Shown here piece after piece: positions 44,064 through 56,792 of a stretch of 64,000 nucleotides of DNA. The stretch covers positions 1 to 64,000 of the forward strand of contig JAHLKG010000017.1 in the NCBI GenBank assembly GCA_025526995.1, written 5' to 3'. The notes under the pieces are model-generated. The model was not told where the DNA came from, searched no databases, and saw nothing but the letters and a program-made list of their open reading frames with translations. The position numbers and the translations under genes are program-made. The first letter of the stretch is position 1; every line of letters starts with the position of its first letter. Source of the DNA: Powellomyces hirtus. Its lineage: Eukaryota; Chytridiomycota; Chytridiomycetes; Spizellomycetales; Powellomycetaceae.

Positions 44064-44517
44064 CGGGCGTTCTGATGGCGGCCCCTAATTACTCATTTTA
44101 TTCGTTTACAAACGGGTACAACCTCATGGGATTCTCTGGTCCTAGTTGTTGTTCTTTGCAACTGCATCCATGCGTAATCTTGCCAACTACATCTCTATTG
44201 ATACTAGTATCTATCTACAAAAAATGGGCGTGGGGTGTGATATGCTTCGCAAAGCAAATCACACTGTGTCAGCTAACTACGATATTTGGGGGAAGAAACT
44301 TCTATCTAAAAAAGAACAAAAATCAAAATGCTATATGGGGGATAAAATGGGACAATGATACGCCGGCCCAAAATCATAAAGCGGATGGGGTAAAGTGGCC
44401 AGAGACGAAATACGCATGTCTGGCCTTGTAGTGTCTAGACCGGAGAGAAGAAAATGACTGAAGCAAGTGTACGAGGACGGCGGGAATATTGCCGAATCGA
44501 AACGAGAGCGGGGGTCA
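44064..44517. other. intergenic, nothing recognised
   Basis: About 450 bp upstream of the tRNA and beyond the 3' end of the giant minus-strand gene. No gene is seen. Confidence 0.45.
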
Positions 44518-47500
44518 TCAAGTCAGGTACGCGGCGACGCCCCACAGCAGTAACGCCGCGGCTGTAAGTGGGGTTCCAACAGCGCGGTGGACGAGATGTA
44601 GCGCGTCGCCGATTTCATTGGAAGTTGCTGCGTCATTTGGCGAAGGTGTGTTTGGGAGATGTTGCATGGATGCACGCGTGCGAAACACGGTGGTAGCGAG
44701 CAGGGCGCCTATGCCAAGTCCAGCTAGAAAAAGTAGCACGTCAGTATCTGATTCGCTTGATGATCTTCCAAAAACGTCATCCCAGTATCACTGAGCACTT
44801 ACCGAGCAAACCAACTCCGACCCAAACAACCGCGAAGGCAGTGGAGGCTCGGCTGCGGACCGAAGTCGCAACTGTGCCAATGACAACAATGATTGTTCCA
44901 AAGCACAAGGCCGCGAATCCAATTCCACTCGCTACATCCCCGACGTCGAGTGCCACGAGGACGGCACCAATGAGTGCGACAAATGCTCCAGGGACGGCGG
45001 GTCGCGTATGAGTACCCTCACCGTGCGGAGTGAGAACCAGCGCTAACAGCGCAAGGATTGCGCCCACCAAAGGGTATAGGATTGCGGCGGAAGGAGCGCA
45101 AGCCAGGGTAGCGATCACAAGTGGCGGGTACCGTGCAAACGCCGCAAAGGCAGCTACCCCAAAGCTTTCGGCGAGAACGACAGTGACAAGCGAGCGACTG
45201 TGAAGGTCGCGGAAAAGCCTGCCTGTAAATGCGTGGTGGACGAGGAATGCTAGCGTGGCGACTGCGATGAAAGCGAAAGCAGCAAAGACGCCTGCCCAAG
45301 TAGGAACGGAGAGTAACGACGACAAAGTTGCGTTTGTTTTACTGGTCGGGGAAGCCTTGCCAATATTAGGGTAGTCATAGAAAGAAGGCGGCATCCGACA
45401 CTGATCCAATCGCTGTAGTCGCTCTACATCTGGGTCCCGCGGAGCTTCTGCACCAGGGCCAACAGATGAAGGAAACGGCGGCGACGCTGTCAAGGTTGGT
45501 ATCGTCGATGTGGCGGGGCCTGCTGTTGGGTTGGTTGTAGGCGTCCCCAAGGTCGCCGAAGGCGGGAATGGAACGATGACTGGTGGTGTGGCACCCGGAG
45601 CAAACGTGCCACCTGGCGTTGTCCCATCAGGATTGGTTCCACCAGGGAGTATTCCGCCTGGCGTTGTCCCATCAGCGTTTGTCCCACCTGGAGTTGTCCC
45701 GCCCGGAGTGGTTCCACCCGGAGTTGTTCCATCCGGAGTTGTGGGAGCTGTTCCGCCTGGAGCTGTTCCGCCTGGAGCTGTTCCGCCTGGAGCTGTTCCG
45801 CCTGGAGCTGTTCCGCCTGGAGCTGTCCCTCCTGGATTTGTTCCATCTGGAGCTGTCCCGCCCGGAGTTGCCCCGCCTGGAGTTCTTCCACCAGAGCCGC
45901 TTCCACCTGAACTGCTTCCACCAGAGCCGCTTCCTGCAGAACCATCTCCGCCCGAGCCCTCTCCCCCACCTTTAGCAGCCTCCCGATCAAACTGCCAGAC
46001 ACCGTCTTTGTCTTGTGTCCAACCTGGTCCATGCAGGATGCGCACTTCCGGTGTGAACCTCAATCCCATATCCGGACCCGTCGCAGCAGCCGCCGCAGTC
46101 GCAGATGCAGGAGCAGTCGCGCCTTTCGAGCCCGGGTATTGTCCGCCCCATACAATCGCACACGCCAGCATCGCCAAGCAGAATCCAAGCGCGGCGGCTG
46201 GGAGCAGGCCAACACCGCCCGGGTGCCCAGTGCCGGAGCGGGGCGTAGGAAGCGCAGCAGTCGAGGTCAAGCTTCGTTTCTGTCTGCGACCGCGGGCGAG
46301 GAGGACAACACACATCAAGCAGGCGATCAGAGCGACCATTGGCGGGATGAGGAACACCCATCGCCAGCGGGTGTAACCGCGAAGGACGAGGGCATAGCCG
46401 ATGATAGGGCCCAAGGCGAGAGCAATGATCACGGCAAAGATGAGTAGCACTGTGAGGAAATCCGAACATGGTGTGTTAGATATAGTGCATCGGCAAATAC
46501 CATCGTCAGAGCTACGCACCATAATTTCGAATGGCATGCCTCAACTTTGTGGTTTCCCGAATCAAGAGGAAGGATAGCGGCACAATTCCACCGCTGGCCT
46601 GAGGCAATTTTGTTAGAATCATGTTGCGTATCCAAAAGCATCCATCAATGTGCTTCAGCAAAAAGAATGTGTGAAAGGACGACTTACCAGTCCCACACAA
46701 GCCTGCAGGGCGATGATAGCGTTCCAGTCCGTGACGCCAGCACACAACGCCGTAAACAGGGTAAAGAACATCACGCAGAAGGTCAAAGGCCACAAAGAGC
46801 CCCAATGCGTACTCCACCATATCCAGAGCGGGGTAGCTCCAATGCTGGTGACCATAAGAGCTGCCATGGGCAACTCAGTGGCATAAGTGCTGACATTGGG
46901 TCCAAAGACAGGTCCACGGGCGATGGCGGGAGCAGCCGCGTGTACAAGGGAGACCAATAAGACAAAGGCGAAAGTTGAGATGACTGCGATGAGGTTGGGT
47001 AGCCAGGTTCTCTCCCATCGAGGGCCATCTACCAGGCCTTGTTCCTCGTCATAAGGACCACCATCAGTGCTTAAGGCCCTATCGACTTCTGGAGACGCTC
47101 GCTGTTGAACATCGCTCTGGACCGGAGACGCATTTTCAATGTCGTAAAGCCCATTGTACACGTATGGCTGGGCCGCAGGTACGCTGGGTTGATGCAGATC
47201 GCGCTGCACCATTGGGTTGACGCTCAAATTATCGTGTTCTTCTGCTGAGGCTTCCTGTTTTCCCCGCATCGAAAAGGACCGTCGTACCGAGCTGAAGGAT
47301 GCCCGTGACTCGGATATGTTGCGCTTTAAGGCATTGAACATGGGAATCTCCACCGAACGCTTCTCACCCAATTCCGGGGTTGACTGCATCACGTCCACCG
47401 CGGACTGGTTCTTTCCAGTGAGGTATCCAGTGAAGGACCGTCTGGGCAAACCAATTTTGGACAAACGATCGAAGCTAACCCGACTTTGCGCTGCTCGGTT

Positions 47501-50500
47501 GACGGTGTCCACCTCGGCGCGCGCCACAATGACTTCGCGCATGTGATCCATCAACGTCTTTGCCTGGGGAAGTTCGGACTGCCGTGACCTGGGCGGCGCG
47601 GTGCCGCTTCGCGAAAGCGACGGTGTGGTAGACGTAGTAGCCCGTGGCACTTTCGCATCGGCCACTATGGGCAAAGTTATAATTGAGTTGGATACGTCAC
47701 TGATTCCACTGTCGATGGCGCTGGCGTTAGCGCTTGACATGGAGTGAAATCTCTTCCGTCGCGGGGGAAGCGCTGCGGTCGATGTCGGGGAGTGAATTGG
47801 AGTTCTTGGGATCACAATATCCAGGTGACGATCCGGAACAGGAGGGATCTGTCGAGGTTGGAAGTAGCCGGCCGTTTCAGCACTTGATTCCCGAGGCTCT
47901 GCAACCGCGTGTTGAGGTCGGAACCCGCCATTTGTGTCCGCGGCACTGGCGTCCTGAGAAACGTTCACACTCCCCCCATCAACAACAGCGATATTCGAGT
48001 CGTCTGAAGAGATTGATGTACGCGCCCCACGGGGAACAAGTGCCGGAAGCGACGTTTCCATCATGCGACGCGTCGGGCGAGCGTCACGTTCATACAATTG
48101 GAATGTGGGCGGGGGAGGGTCCGAAATCGTACGGACCATCGGATGAGGCTTTGCGCCACTAGTCAAGGTCTGTGACCTCATCAGCTTCATAGACGCCAAG
48201 CGCTCAGCAACAGGCTCGAAATCACCATCCGGCGCAGGAAAGGTACGCTCAACAACCGTGCCCTTTGCCTTTTGCATGGACCTTGGCGCTGCGCCTTCTA
48301 CAGACTCGAAGGCTGGTATCTTTCCACGTTGAGACACCTTTCTGCTCGGCCTTTCGCCGCTCTTTCGCGACCGCGAGGGTAACACTGCTGTGGCATCCCT
48401 CTTTGGAAGAGTATCGCGGGACTTGGGATCGCGCACTAAAGTCAATGGTTTCATGGACAATGCTAGTAAAATGACATCCTTCATTAAATGGCCTCCCCGT
48501 TCCTCTGAATCGACTTCCTCGTGAATGATGTCCTCGCATGGGACCATTGCCGGGATGTTGGAAATAGGTTCATCGACATTCCTGGCTACCAGAACTTCGT
48601 TCGCACGCATCGTGATGGGTGACTCCCAAACTATTGGACCCTCTACTTTCTGCTCGGGAGCGTCGGCGATCTCACACCCTGCCAGCGGAATGGATGCAGC
48701 CTCAAACATTGGCGCTTTCGGCTTTTTCTTGGGAGTAACAGCGGTCTCACGCATTGGGTGGGGTGTGGATTTCAAGGATGTAGTTGCTACATGAGTCTCA
48801 ACAAGACTCTCCAGCGGGGCAGGCCAGGGCGTGCTGCTTCCCACATCATCCTCACTGATGTAGGGATGAGCATCCGAGTTGTCGTTGTGTAAATTCCTCT
48901 CCGCAGCAACAGCAGCTCCACTCGCACCATGTATTTTCTCACTGTGCTCGACACTGTCCTCTCCATATGTTGCATCAGAAGACTGCTGAACCTCGGCGCT
49001 TGATACGCTAGAGCCATCTTCAGATGACGAAATCGGTGTTTCAGGTGTCACAACCATGCTTTCTCGTGACTCCAGGTAGTAGGAGTCGATCGCGTCTTCA
49101 AAGTCTCCAACGTCAGGGTTTTGAGAAACTTCCTCCGGCGCAGGTGCCATGGTCTCGGAGGAAATAACAGGTGGGAGGAAGGTGGTGTGTGCAGCAACAT
49201 GTGTGGCATCAACTTTGGACTGGTCATTCGCATTCGTCGCAACTGCGAAACCCTTCTCCAACAGAGGGTACTTCAGGGAAACAGGCAACGGTGCTCTACG
49301 TTCTTCCTCCGGTTCGACAGTGGCAACAATAGCAGCCAGAGAAGCTGGTGCCCTGCTTCCAACCACAATGTCCTCCTGCTGAGAAATTATGCTTGAAGGT
49401 GAGACTGCCTGCGCTCTGGGTCTTTCATCCGAGTTCTGAGCGTGTACAATTGCAGTCTCAACAGTTTGCACTCTGCTCGCCGATACGTCCTCCTCCTGAG
49501 AGATCTTCGGTGAAGGCAATGCCGACTGTGTTCTAGGTACTTCAGTCGCGATGCCCAGGGCGGCAACAGCGGCTGGAGCAACCTGTAACTTGCTTAAAGA
49601 TGCCATATCCTTCTGAAGCATCACATCTGAATGTGGGGGTGACGGTGCTCTGGTTCCTTCCACCAGTTCGGCGGCGGGACCAACAGCACCAGCGACATTA
49701 TCCTCCGGTTGCGCAACTACTTCTGAATGCACATACAACGATGCGCTGGAACCTTCCTCCGATTCGGTGGGGACGACAGCTGCAGGCTGCTCACAGTGAT
49801 GCGGAGGCACCTCTCGAGCGGACGAAGGCTGTCGTGTGGGAACTGCATTTGCTTCAGCGGCGACAGCAACGACAGCAACGGGAAGCGCAGGCAGTGTGGG
49901 GAGTGAGGTCTGGTCCGTTGACGTTTCTGTCTCATCAACTCCTCGCTCTCCCAATTTAACTGGAGCATCGACGCTAGCGTTCCATGAGGAAAGAGCTGGC
50001 GATGATGGGATGCGCAAAGCTTCCGCCGCAAAGACCTTATCTTCACTGGTATCAGAGCCAGCGGTGGATTTCAGCTCGCCAATTCCAACGGAAGCCGGCA
50101 TCGGGAGCGAATGCGTTGATTTCGTTGCTTCATCAATTTCCCGTTCTCTCGTGTCGCTTGCAGCGTCAGCGCTTGGCGAGAGGGACGGGGACGAGTGCAT
50201 ATGCAAAGCTGCCGGTGCGGACATCTTTTCTTCACTGGTACCAAAAACCTCCAATGGTGCGGCAACTATGCTGTCTTTCTCTCCCATCGCGACAACAGGA
50301 ACATCATTGATCAGTCCACGAGGGTTAATCACCTCATCACCTTCGGTCCCGCTGACCAACAATTGCTGGGTAGGAGCAGACGTTGGTGAGAGCGCAGCTC
50401 TTTCACTTTCGGCAACATCGGTCGTTTCAGTACCATCCTCCTTATGTTTGATCTCAGTAACTGGTGATTTGTTGTCGGTGCTAGAGAGAGTCGGGGCCAC

Positions 50501-53500
50501 GACGGCAGCAGCCGCCGCAGCGATGGAGGCAAAGATACTCGACGTGGAAGAGTCGTCCTTCTCTGTCGAACCCGCAACAGAAGTCATCATAGATGGCGCG
50601 GTTTCATGCGATTCCACGACCTCGGCAGTGTGCTGCGAGGAAGACAGAGCCTTGCTTGCCGTTGATGTCGTAGATTCGGCGTCCTGCGCCTGACTCTTCA
50701 ACGCAACAACTGGGAATGGCGTGTTCCACGATGCCTCGCGGATTTGGGATGGCTCCTCAACAGCAAGTCCCAAAACCGGTTTTACAGCGTCTGCATTCGA
50801 TGCCAGACCTCCAGCAACCGGAATCGCAGAAACAGCGCGGGCAAATGGCTGGGACGGCATTTCGTGAGCAATGCTCGGCTGGTCCTGCGTCTCAGCTGCA
50901 GTGAGTGCTCCGAGCACAGCAGCAGCGCCAAGGGCATTTTGCACTGCATCTGAATCCGTGGAATGCGATTTACTCTGCTTGGCTGAGTTCTCAGACACAT
51001 TCTGTGGACCTTCTAGTTTCTGCAGCATAGGTCCGCGGCTCTCCATATGGTCATCACCTGAGGCCGCTCTTTGGGAAAGGTTGACGACAGGTGTGATGGA
51101 TTGAGTCTCATCCACCTTGTTGGCTTTGCTAAGCAATGTCGCTTCCGGCAGTGACTCTGAGAGAACAGGCTCGCTGACCGGCTCCCCATCAAGACCTTCA
51201 TCTGCTTGAGACAGATCCGCCAATGCACCCAAGCTGCGTTGGTGACTCATGGTCGGGGTATTAGCCGAATCGTTGGAATGTACTGACGTGGAAATCTCGC
51301 CATGATTCTCCAAAGACGCCAGAATTGGGAACCTTCCCTTGGGGATGGTAGCGACTTCCGAAGGAATAGACGCAACAGTCGTCTCAATGAGCGGGACAGT
51401 TATCACATCAATGCCAACAGCAGCAGCAATTACACCAAACTCCACCGTTTTCTCTCCAAACACTTGATCAACCATCGCAGGTTTCACAACAGGCATTACC
51501 ATTTTTGGTTTGAAGGACAGCTGGACCGGGTTGGGAATCACTTCCGAGTTCCGCATAGCCTGCGCATACCCATCGAAACTGCTGTTCGCAGTGGCGAGCA
51601 TCCAAGGCGAGATGCGGGCTACATGGACCGGTGTGGGTATCGTTGAGAACCCATCTTGTAGTTCGAATGCGGATCGGGCGACAGAAGGAAGGACGAGTTC
51701 CAGGCTGGAATGACTGCCGACAGTGGCGGGAAGAACTACTCGTGCTGAGACTGGTTTGGCTATGGTGCCCACGACAGCTACCTGCATCAAATTAATATCG
51801 GCTTTCTGCTGGCGAGGTGTGATGATCGGCAACAGATTCGCAACAGGGACCGATTGCGTAATGGCGGGAACGCGTTCCGATGGTTCACGACTGATTTGCA
51901 TCCTCTTGTCCGGTCCAAAGGAAGTGATATCGTGTGCTACTTGTTCCATCTCCACATCCATCACTCGCTCAGCGTATTGCACAGCTGGTAAGATATGGCT
52001 GACGTTCACCTTGGATAAGCCGACTTCCATCACGGTGTCCTTCGGTGCAATGATCGCCATGCTCCTCACAGACCCGCTGAGCTGCGGTAAATGGGAACGT
52101 ACCGTGGCGGGCGCAAACGAGAGACCAGTGCTGGGTTTGTAAACGTCCCGAGATAACTCATCGCTGACGGCGCACTGCCCAACCAAACTCTCGTTTGTCA
52201 CCACTGATGTTCGCTCCTCATATTCCACTGAAAGGGGCACGACTTGTCCATTGATGAAAGGTAGAATGCTCTGCAACTCAAGCTCAGCAGAGTGCAACGC
52301 TGTCATGTCGGGCGCAGATTCAGATTCGCGTACAATCTCTGCTATGCTGTTCTGTGCTGATATCATGGGCAAAATTCGGGCGTCGTGGAGATAGAGGATA
52401 GGTGATAATTTGTCAACGTGATCTCGACCGTGGTGGTTTGCGACATCCAACGCGCGTTCAGTGGTGGTTGCTGAAGGAGTGAAGTGTAGATCGCGATTGA
52501 TGATAGATGTGGCACCGTCTTCAGATTGCGTGGCCCTCATCCAAGATATGCTTGTAGCTTGCAACTCAGGATAACTATCCATCTGAACGCTCCGCGAGGT
52601 CGCGGTTGGAAGGATCGCAGCTGTGTTGATAGGCTTTGCTCCGGTGCCATTGTCTTCTTCACCACTAGTAAGCTCCGACAAAGGAGCAGTACTACTAGAT
52701 TTTGTGAGTGCGTAGGGGAGAATGTTCTTCAATGCCACATCAGAAGTGAGTTGTGCAACCTCAGCTTCCAGCTGGGGAGCAGGGACTGGAACTGCCTTTG
52801 AAACGCCGAAAGTGTACGGCATGTGGACGCTGAGGTGACTTTGCACCGGCGGGATGGGATCAGTGATAGAGATGCTGCGCGGTTTTGCTGAGTTCGTGAC
52901 TTCATCAGACGCTGCGGCAGCATCTTCGTGGCTGAGAGAGTCCGAATTCGGCTCACGCGCAAGGATTGCAGGCGAGACCCTCTGGATATCCCATTCGGCA
53001 GCATGAACGTTGTCTTCAACGATTTTCTCGGAGTCCATTGGAAGTGACAGCGCACGAATCGCGGCTGTCGGTAAGACCTCCGCCACAGTCTGCAAGTCCT
53101 TAGGGCTGAGAACGGCGACGTCCTGCGTCGGCGGCAGGTCAGCGTCTCGAATGCGCGCTTGCGCAACTGGGTGCACCTGAGTAAAAGTGGTAAGAGTGGC
53201 ATGGTCCTGCGGAAACGCTTCGGAAGGCAAAGTATGAGGAACGGTGCGTCCCGAGGCAAGTAGATGAGGCAGGTGGATGCTCAGGCGACCTGGTTGCGGA
53301 GGTGAAACTTGTAGAGACAGCCGTTCCGCGACAGTTTGCATAGAACTCTCGACTCCTTGTGCAATCGGATGCACTTCATTTAGGATGAAGTGGTTGCGGG
53401 TTGGGTCAAACGTCATGCTGACACCAGCGATGTCCATGGGCAATTGCGCGTACGAGGCGGTCGTGGTGGGCAGGACAGGCAATGCCGTCATTGGCAAGAT

Positions 53501-55095
53501 TGGCGAGTCACTGATCACTTCGCGGTTCGCTGGTAAAGAGACAGAACGTCTGGCGCCGTCGACAGTAGGGTGGTGCAGAGCGTTCGGTATTGCAGACTCT
53601 GGAAGGTGAGTGTCTGCCGTGTACATGGGGAGAGCATCCCCATCAACTGCAGTTGCAACCAATTTTGGGTGCACCTCTTCCACCACCTTTTTGTGAGGCA
53701 CTTCAAGCGCCTCAGCGAATTGTTCCAACGTTCCCTCCATGTGAGCCACCACGCCAGGATCAGCGGGCAACACATCCATCACCTTCAATTCCGGATGACT
53801 TTGCTTTCGGTCGACGATGCGTTCTGCTGGCGGAACCAATCCGACCTGATGCGCTACGGTCTCTGGCAGCACCGCCCGAATAAGAACCTCAACCCGGCCG
53901 AGATTCCTATCAATGCGTTCCAGGAAGCCTTCTTCGTCAATGCTTGTGACAGCAAGATGGCCAACCACCTTTGCATCGGGGCTTGGCTCGGCGACTCTCT
54001 TCGCGGACCTCAGCAGCCTTGACAGCATAACGGATGTGTCGTCAATCTGATCGACTGCACTTTTGATGAGATTGGATGCCCGAGAAATCGAGGAGGGTGG
54101 AGAAGGTGGCTTGTGTGCATAAAACTCGAGCGACTCCTGCTTGGTGAGACGAGGCCTTGACTTTGACGCCGATCTCGACGTATCTATACTGGATGGCGTA
54201 GGAGGCAGAGCAGAAGGCCGCGGGGGCAGTGGAGGAGGAACAATGGAGTGAATCCGCGAACCAAGGCCCAACCCAAACAAACCAAAATGATGGCGGTGAG
54301 TGATTTTGTGCATGTTGGCAGGCTCAGACTTGGTGGTGATGACGGTGTCTGTGTCGCTATCCCCATCATTACGGTGTACGCTGTATCCGTATTCCGAGGC
54401 GGCATAAGCATGATGGTTCCAGCGGCCGCTTGCGGAAACGGCGGTCGTTATCTGTGGCCCCGGGGCGGAAGTTCCATTGCCGATCCTCATTTTGCGCTTC
54501 AAGCGGAATGGTTTTGAGATGCTCGCGACGGCGGTGAAGAACGACGGATCTGAATCCGAGTCATTGCCAATTCTCGGGGGTACAACGTTGTCAAAGTACC
54601 CTTGCGATGAGGGTGTCGGAGAAGAAACTCTGACTGGGGACAGAGGCGTGGCCTCCGCATACCTTGAAGGAACAGACACGTTAGCACTCTTCTTTTGAAT
54701 AGCCCAGTCGAAGACGGAAGTCCTTACCAATCTGGCCCTCGAGGGACATCTTTCACGCCCGGGGTAGGGAACGGCATGTCCGCTGACGCCGCCTGCCACC
54801 ATGGTACTGATTCGGGTACGTTCTCCTTCTCCACCTTCAATGGCGTTTCTGGGGTAGCGTCGTGAAACCAAGGCACCGAAATCGTCGACGCATCTGACTC
54901 TAGAGATTCCAATGTGTCGAAACTGTTTCGAGCAAGCGCCACCACGCTGGCGGACTCGCTATCTGAGCTGGGCGGCGTTGAATCTCTTTTCAATGAGTCT
55001 GCAATCCGGGCTTCTGCTTCTTCATCGGCGCTTTCGTCGTCCGACTCGGCGCCCCAGGACGCTGTGAGCCATGATAGCATTCGCGGCCCTGTCAT
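44518..55095 (-). CDS. giant MFS-like membrane protein with about 2670-residue N-terminal extension, 5 exons
   Basis: Exons 55095-54728, 54662-46688, 46598-46520, 46449-44803, 44723-44518, about 3424 residues. Exon 2 alone is 7975 nt. Intron 1 has a perfect branch site (GCTAAC). Residues 1 to about 2675 are Ser/Thr/Pro/Ala-rich and probably disordered and cytosolic, with degenerate internal repeats (see findings). From about 2677 come hydrophobic helices in the order and spacing of a DHA2-type major facilitator N-lobe: VSLVHAAAPAIA, VSTYATELPMAALMV, ALQACVGLASGGIVPLSFLL, ALALGPIIGYALV and RWRWVFLIPP, the last two matching the GPxxGG and WRWxFxxNxP elements. Motif A between TM2 and TM3 (usually GxLaDrxGRrk) is lost (WIWWSTHWGSLWPL). 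A Gly/Pro/Thr loop with PGGTA repeats (about 2965-3100) follows TM7, then five or six more helices. Transport activity is doubtful; a sensor, tether or wall-linked anchor is possible. An alternative start is ATG 55080. Confidence 0.72.
45590..45960. repeat. tandem 15-bp repeats encoding PGGTA/PGGTT/PDGT units
   Basis: Five exact copies of a 15-bp unit (GAGCTGTTCCGCCTG on plus) occupy 45745-45819. Variant units extend on both sides over about 370 bp. They lie inside the giant MFS-like gene and keep its frame, so they encode an uncharged flexible loop. Confidence 0.85.
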
Positions 55096-56252
55096 GAAGT
55101 GGGTGCGCGTGTCGGTGGGAGGTCTCAATACTTTCGGAAGATATCAAGAGAACAGCTTCGTTGATGATCCGGCCGAAAGATGGCTTTGATGCATTTGCAC
55201 TTCCAACCGGGCGCACAAAAAAAAAAGGTTTAGAAGCCAAGAGCCAGGGGGATGTCGCCGTCTGCCCGCCGAGAGAAGATTGTTCTATATACGGACGTCG
55301 CTGTTCCGCCTGCGTCCGTCAGTCTTATGAGAAAAAAAAGGTGCGATAGAGAACGACCCAAAAAAAAGGATTCCGGGAAAACCTGTGGGCAAAAGTGGTA
55401 TATTGCTCTCTTGGCAGTGGCAGATGGTGCATCATCAGCGGCTGAAGCACCGAAAGGTTTGGCTTCTTCTGATTACGGAAGCATGCCATGGTTGGTGTTA
55501 AGCAAAGTCACACAAGCGCTACTAAGCCATCTACTCAGTCTTGATTTGTGACTCATCCCACTTCAGCAATCCCAATTACCATCAGACAATTCAACGTCTG
55601 AATCTGTTTCCAATTTACCCCGCTCCTTGCGACAGCAATCTCTTCTATTTGCATGCTCGCATGAACTTTTTTTTGTGTGCGGTGCGGGACGCAGCTTGTG
55701 CGTAAGGAGTCGATCACTACTAGGTTTTGAGGTAACCATATTAGTAGGTTAGTGCTGTTGTCTGTTGCGTCCGAGTCCACATACTTGATACCGGGTCTTG
55801 TAGCATCGGAGAGTTGGTGAGGGAGTTGTATAGCTCATTGTAGCCTTTCAACCGAGCATTCCGACATTTTGGTGGTAATTCTCTGCTAGGGAGAAGACCA
55901 GGAACGCTGGTCCCAAGCCCCTTCGATTATCGCTTACTCCCTATAATCCTGTTTAAACAAATGCCAAGGAATTGCGCTAGGTCAATCGTTGACACTGCAT
56001 TCGCGTTGTAGTAGTAATCATAATATGTACATGTATTGTTCTTCGAATATGAAATATGTGAAAAAAGCCCCGATAGACTAAGTGTAGTGGCTAGGGATAG
56101 TTATGGATGCCCCCGATCCGTCCACTAGCTACTCCATGGAGCAAGAATGTGATGGACGAGTCTCGCTCGGCCTCCGCTGACTCCCCGTTCCGCTCGCGGA
56201 TCGATGTCGGGAGTGTAATTCTCTACCAGCCGCTCGCCAGAAGTTTTCCTGT
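55096..56252. other. 1.2 kb intergenic region, nothing recognised
   Basis: 5' region of the giant MFS-like gene and 3' flank of the CBM48 gene, both on minus. Several short A-runs, no gene. Confidence 0.45.
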
Positions 56253-56792
56253 TCAGTAAGCGACTCTCGTTCGCTTCCCGTTACACGCGTCGTAAGGTCC
56301 GGTGCCAGTCAGCAATCGTCCGGAACCAAATTCGCTGCCCGCACGTCGTTTTCCGGTCGCCATCGCCATCATCGCGGCACCAGTCTCAGGATCAAATGCC
56401 ATTGTGGCCAAAACATCGAGACCAACCGGCTCGATGACATTGTTGACGAAACCGTTCGAGTCAAAGACTGTCGGGAACGCATAGCTGCATCGCCATTCGC
56501 CGTCCACCACAAACTTGAACTCGTGCCTCACGAGTCGGTCTAGCACAAGAGTGACGCAGAATTCATCTCTGCAGTTGGGATCTCGAGGCATCGTAATGGA
56601 CTGCGCCCAATCATCAAAGGTGCCTGTCAATACAACCTTCGATGCGGCAGAGTGATGCCAGCGGAAAGTGATGCGCTGTAATGTGCTGACACGTCGTGGT
56701 TTTGGGATTGAGATGAATGTCGGTGGATCTCTTCGGCCAGTTGGGCTGACGCCGCTCGGATAGGATGGCGAGTCTGATGTGAAGGGAGGCAT
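56253..56792 (-). CDS. small CBM48 (AMPK-beta glycogen-binding-like) protein
   Basis: Single-exon frame of 179 codons. Residues about 40-125 form an E-set/CBM48 domain as in AMPK beta: FRWHHSAASKVVLTGTFDDW carries the conserved GxFxxW, followed by VTLVLDRLVRHEFKFVVDGEW and a terminal NNVIEPV. These aromatic and lysine positions (W in GTFDDW, K-F-V-V-D-G-x-W) are the ones that contact glucan chains or fold the module in the family. The AMPK beta C-terminal domain that binds alpha and gamma subunits is absent. The protein is therefore a stand-alone module like the fungal Crp1/Mdg1 or plant PTST-type proteins rather than an AMPK subunit. Flanks are Ser/Pro-rich and low in structure. Confidence 0.8.
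   Translation of the reverse strand: MPPFTSDSPSYPSGVSPTGRRDPPTFISIPKPRRVSTLQRITFRWHHSAASKVVLTGTFDDWAQSITMPRDPNCRDEFCVTLVLDRLVRHEFKFVVDGEWRCSYAFPTVFDSNGFVNNVIEPVGLDVLATMAFDPETGAAMMAMATGKRRAGSEFGSGRLLTGTGPYDACNGKRTRVAY

Noticed and set aside
45510..46376. 288-codon Pro-rich plus-strand frame
   Set aside because: It is the antisense shadow of the Gly/Pro/Thr repeat loop of the giant minus-strand gene.
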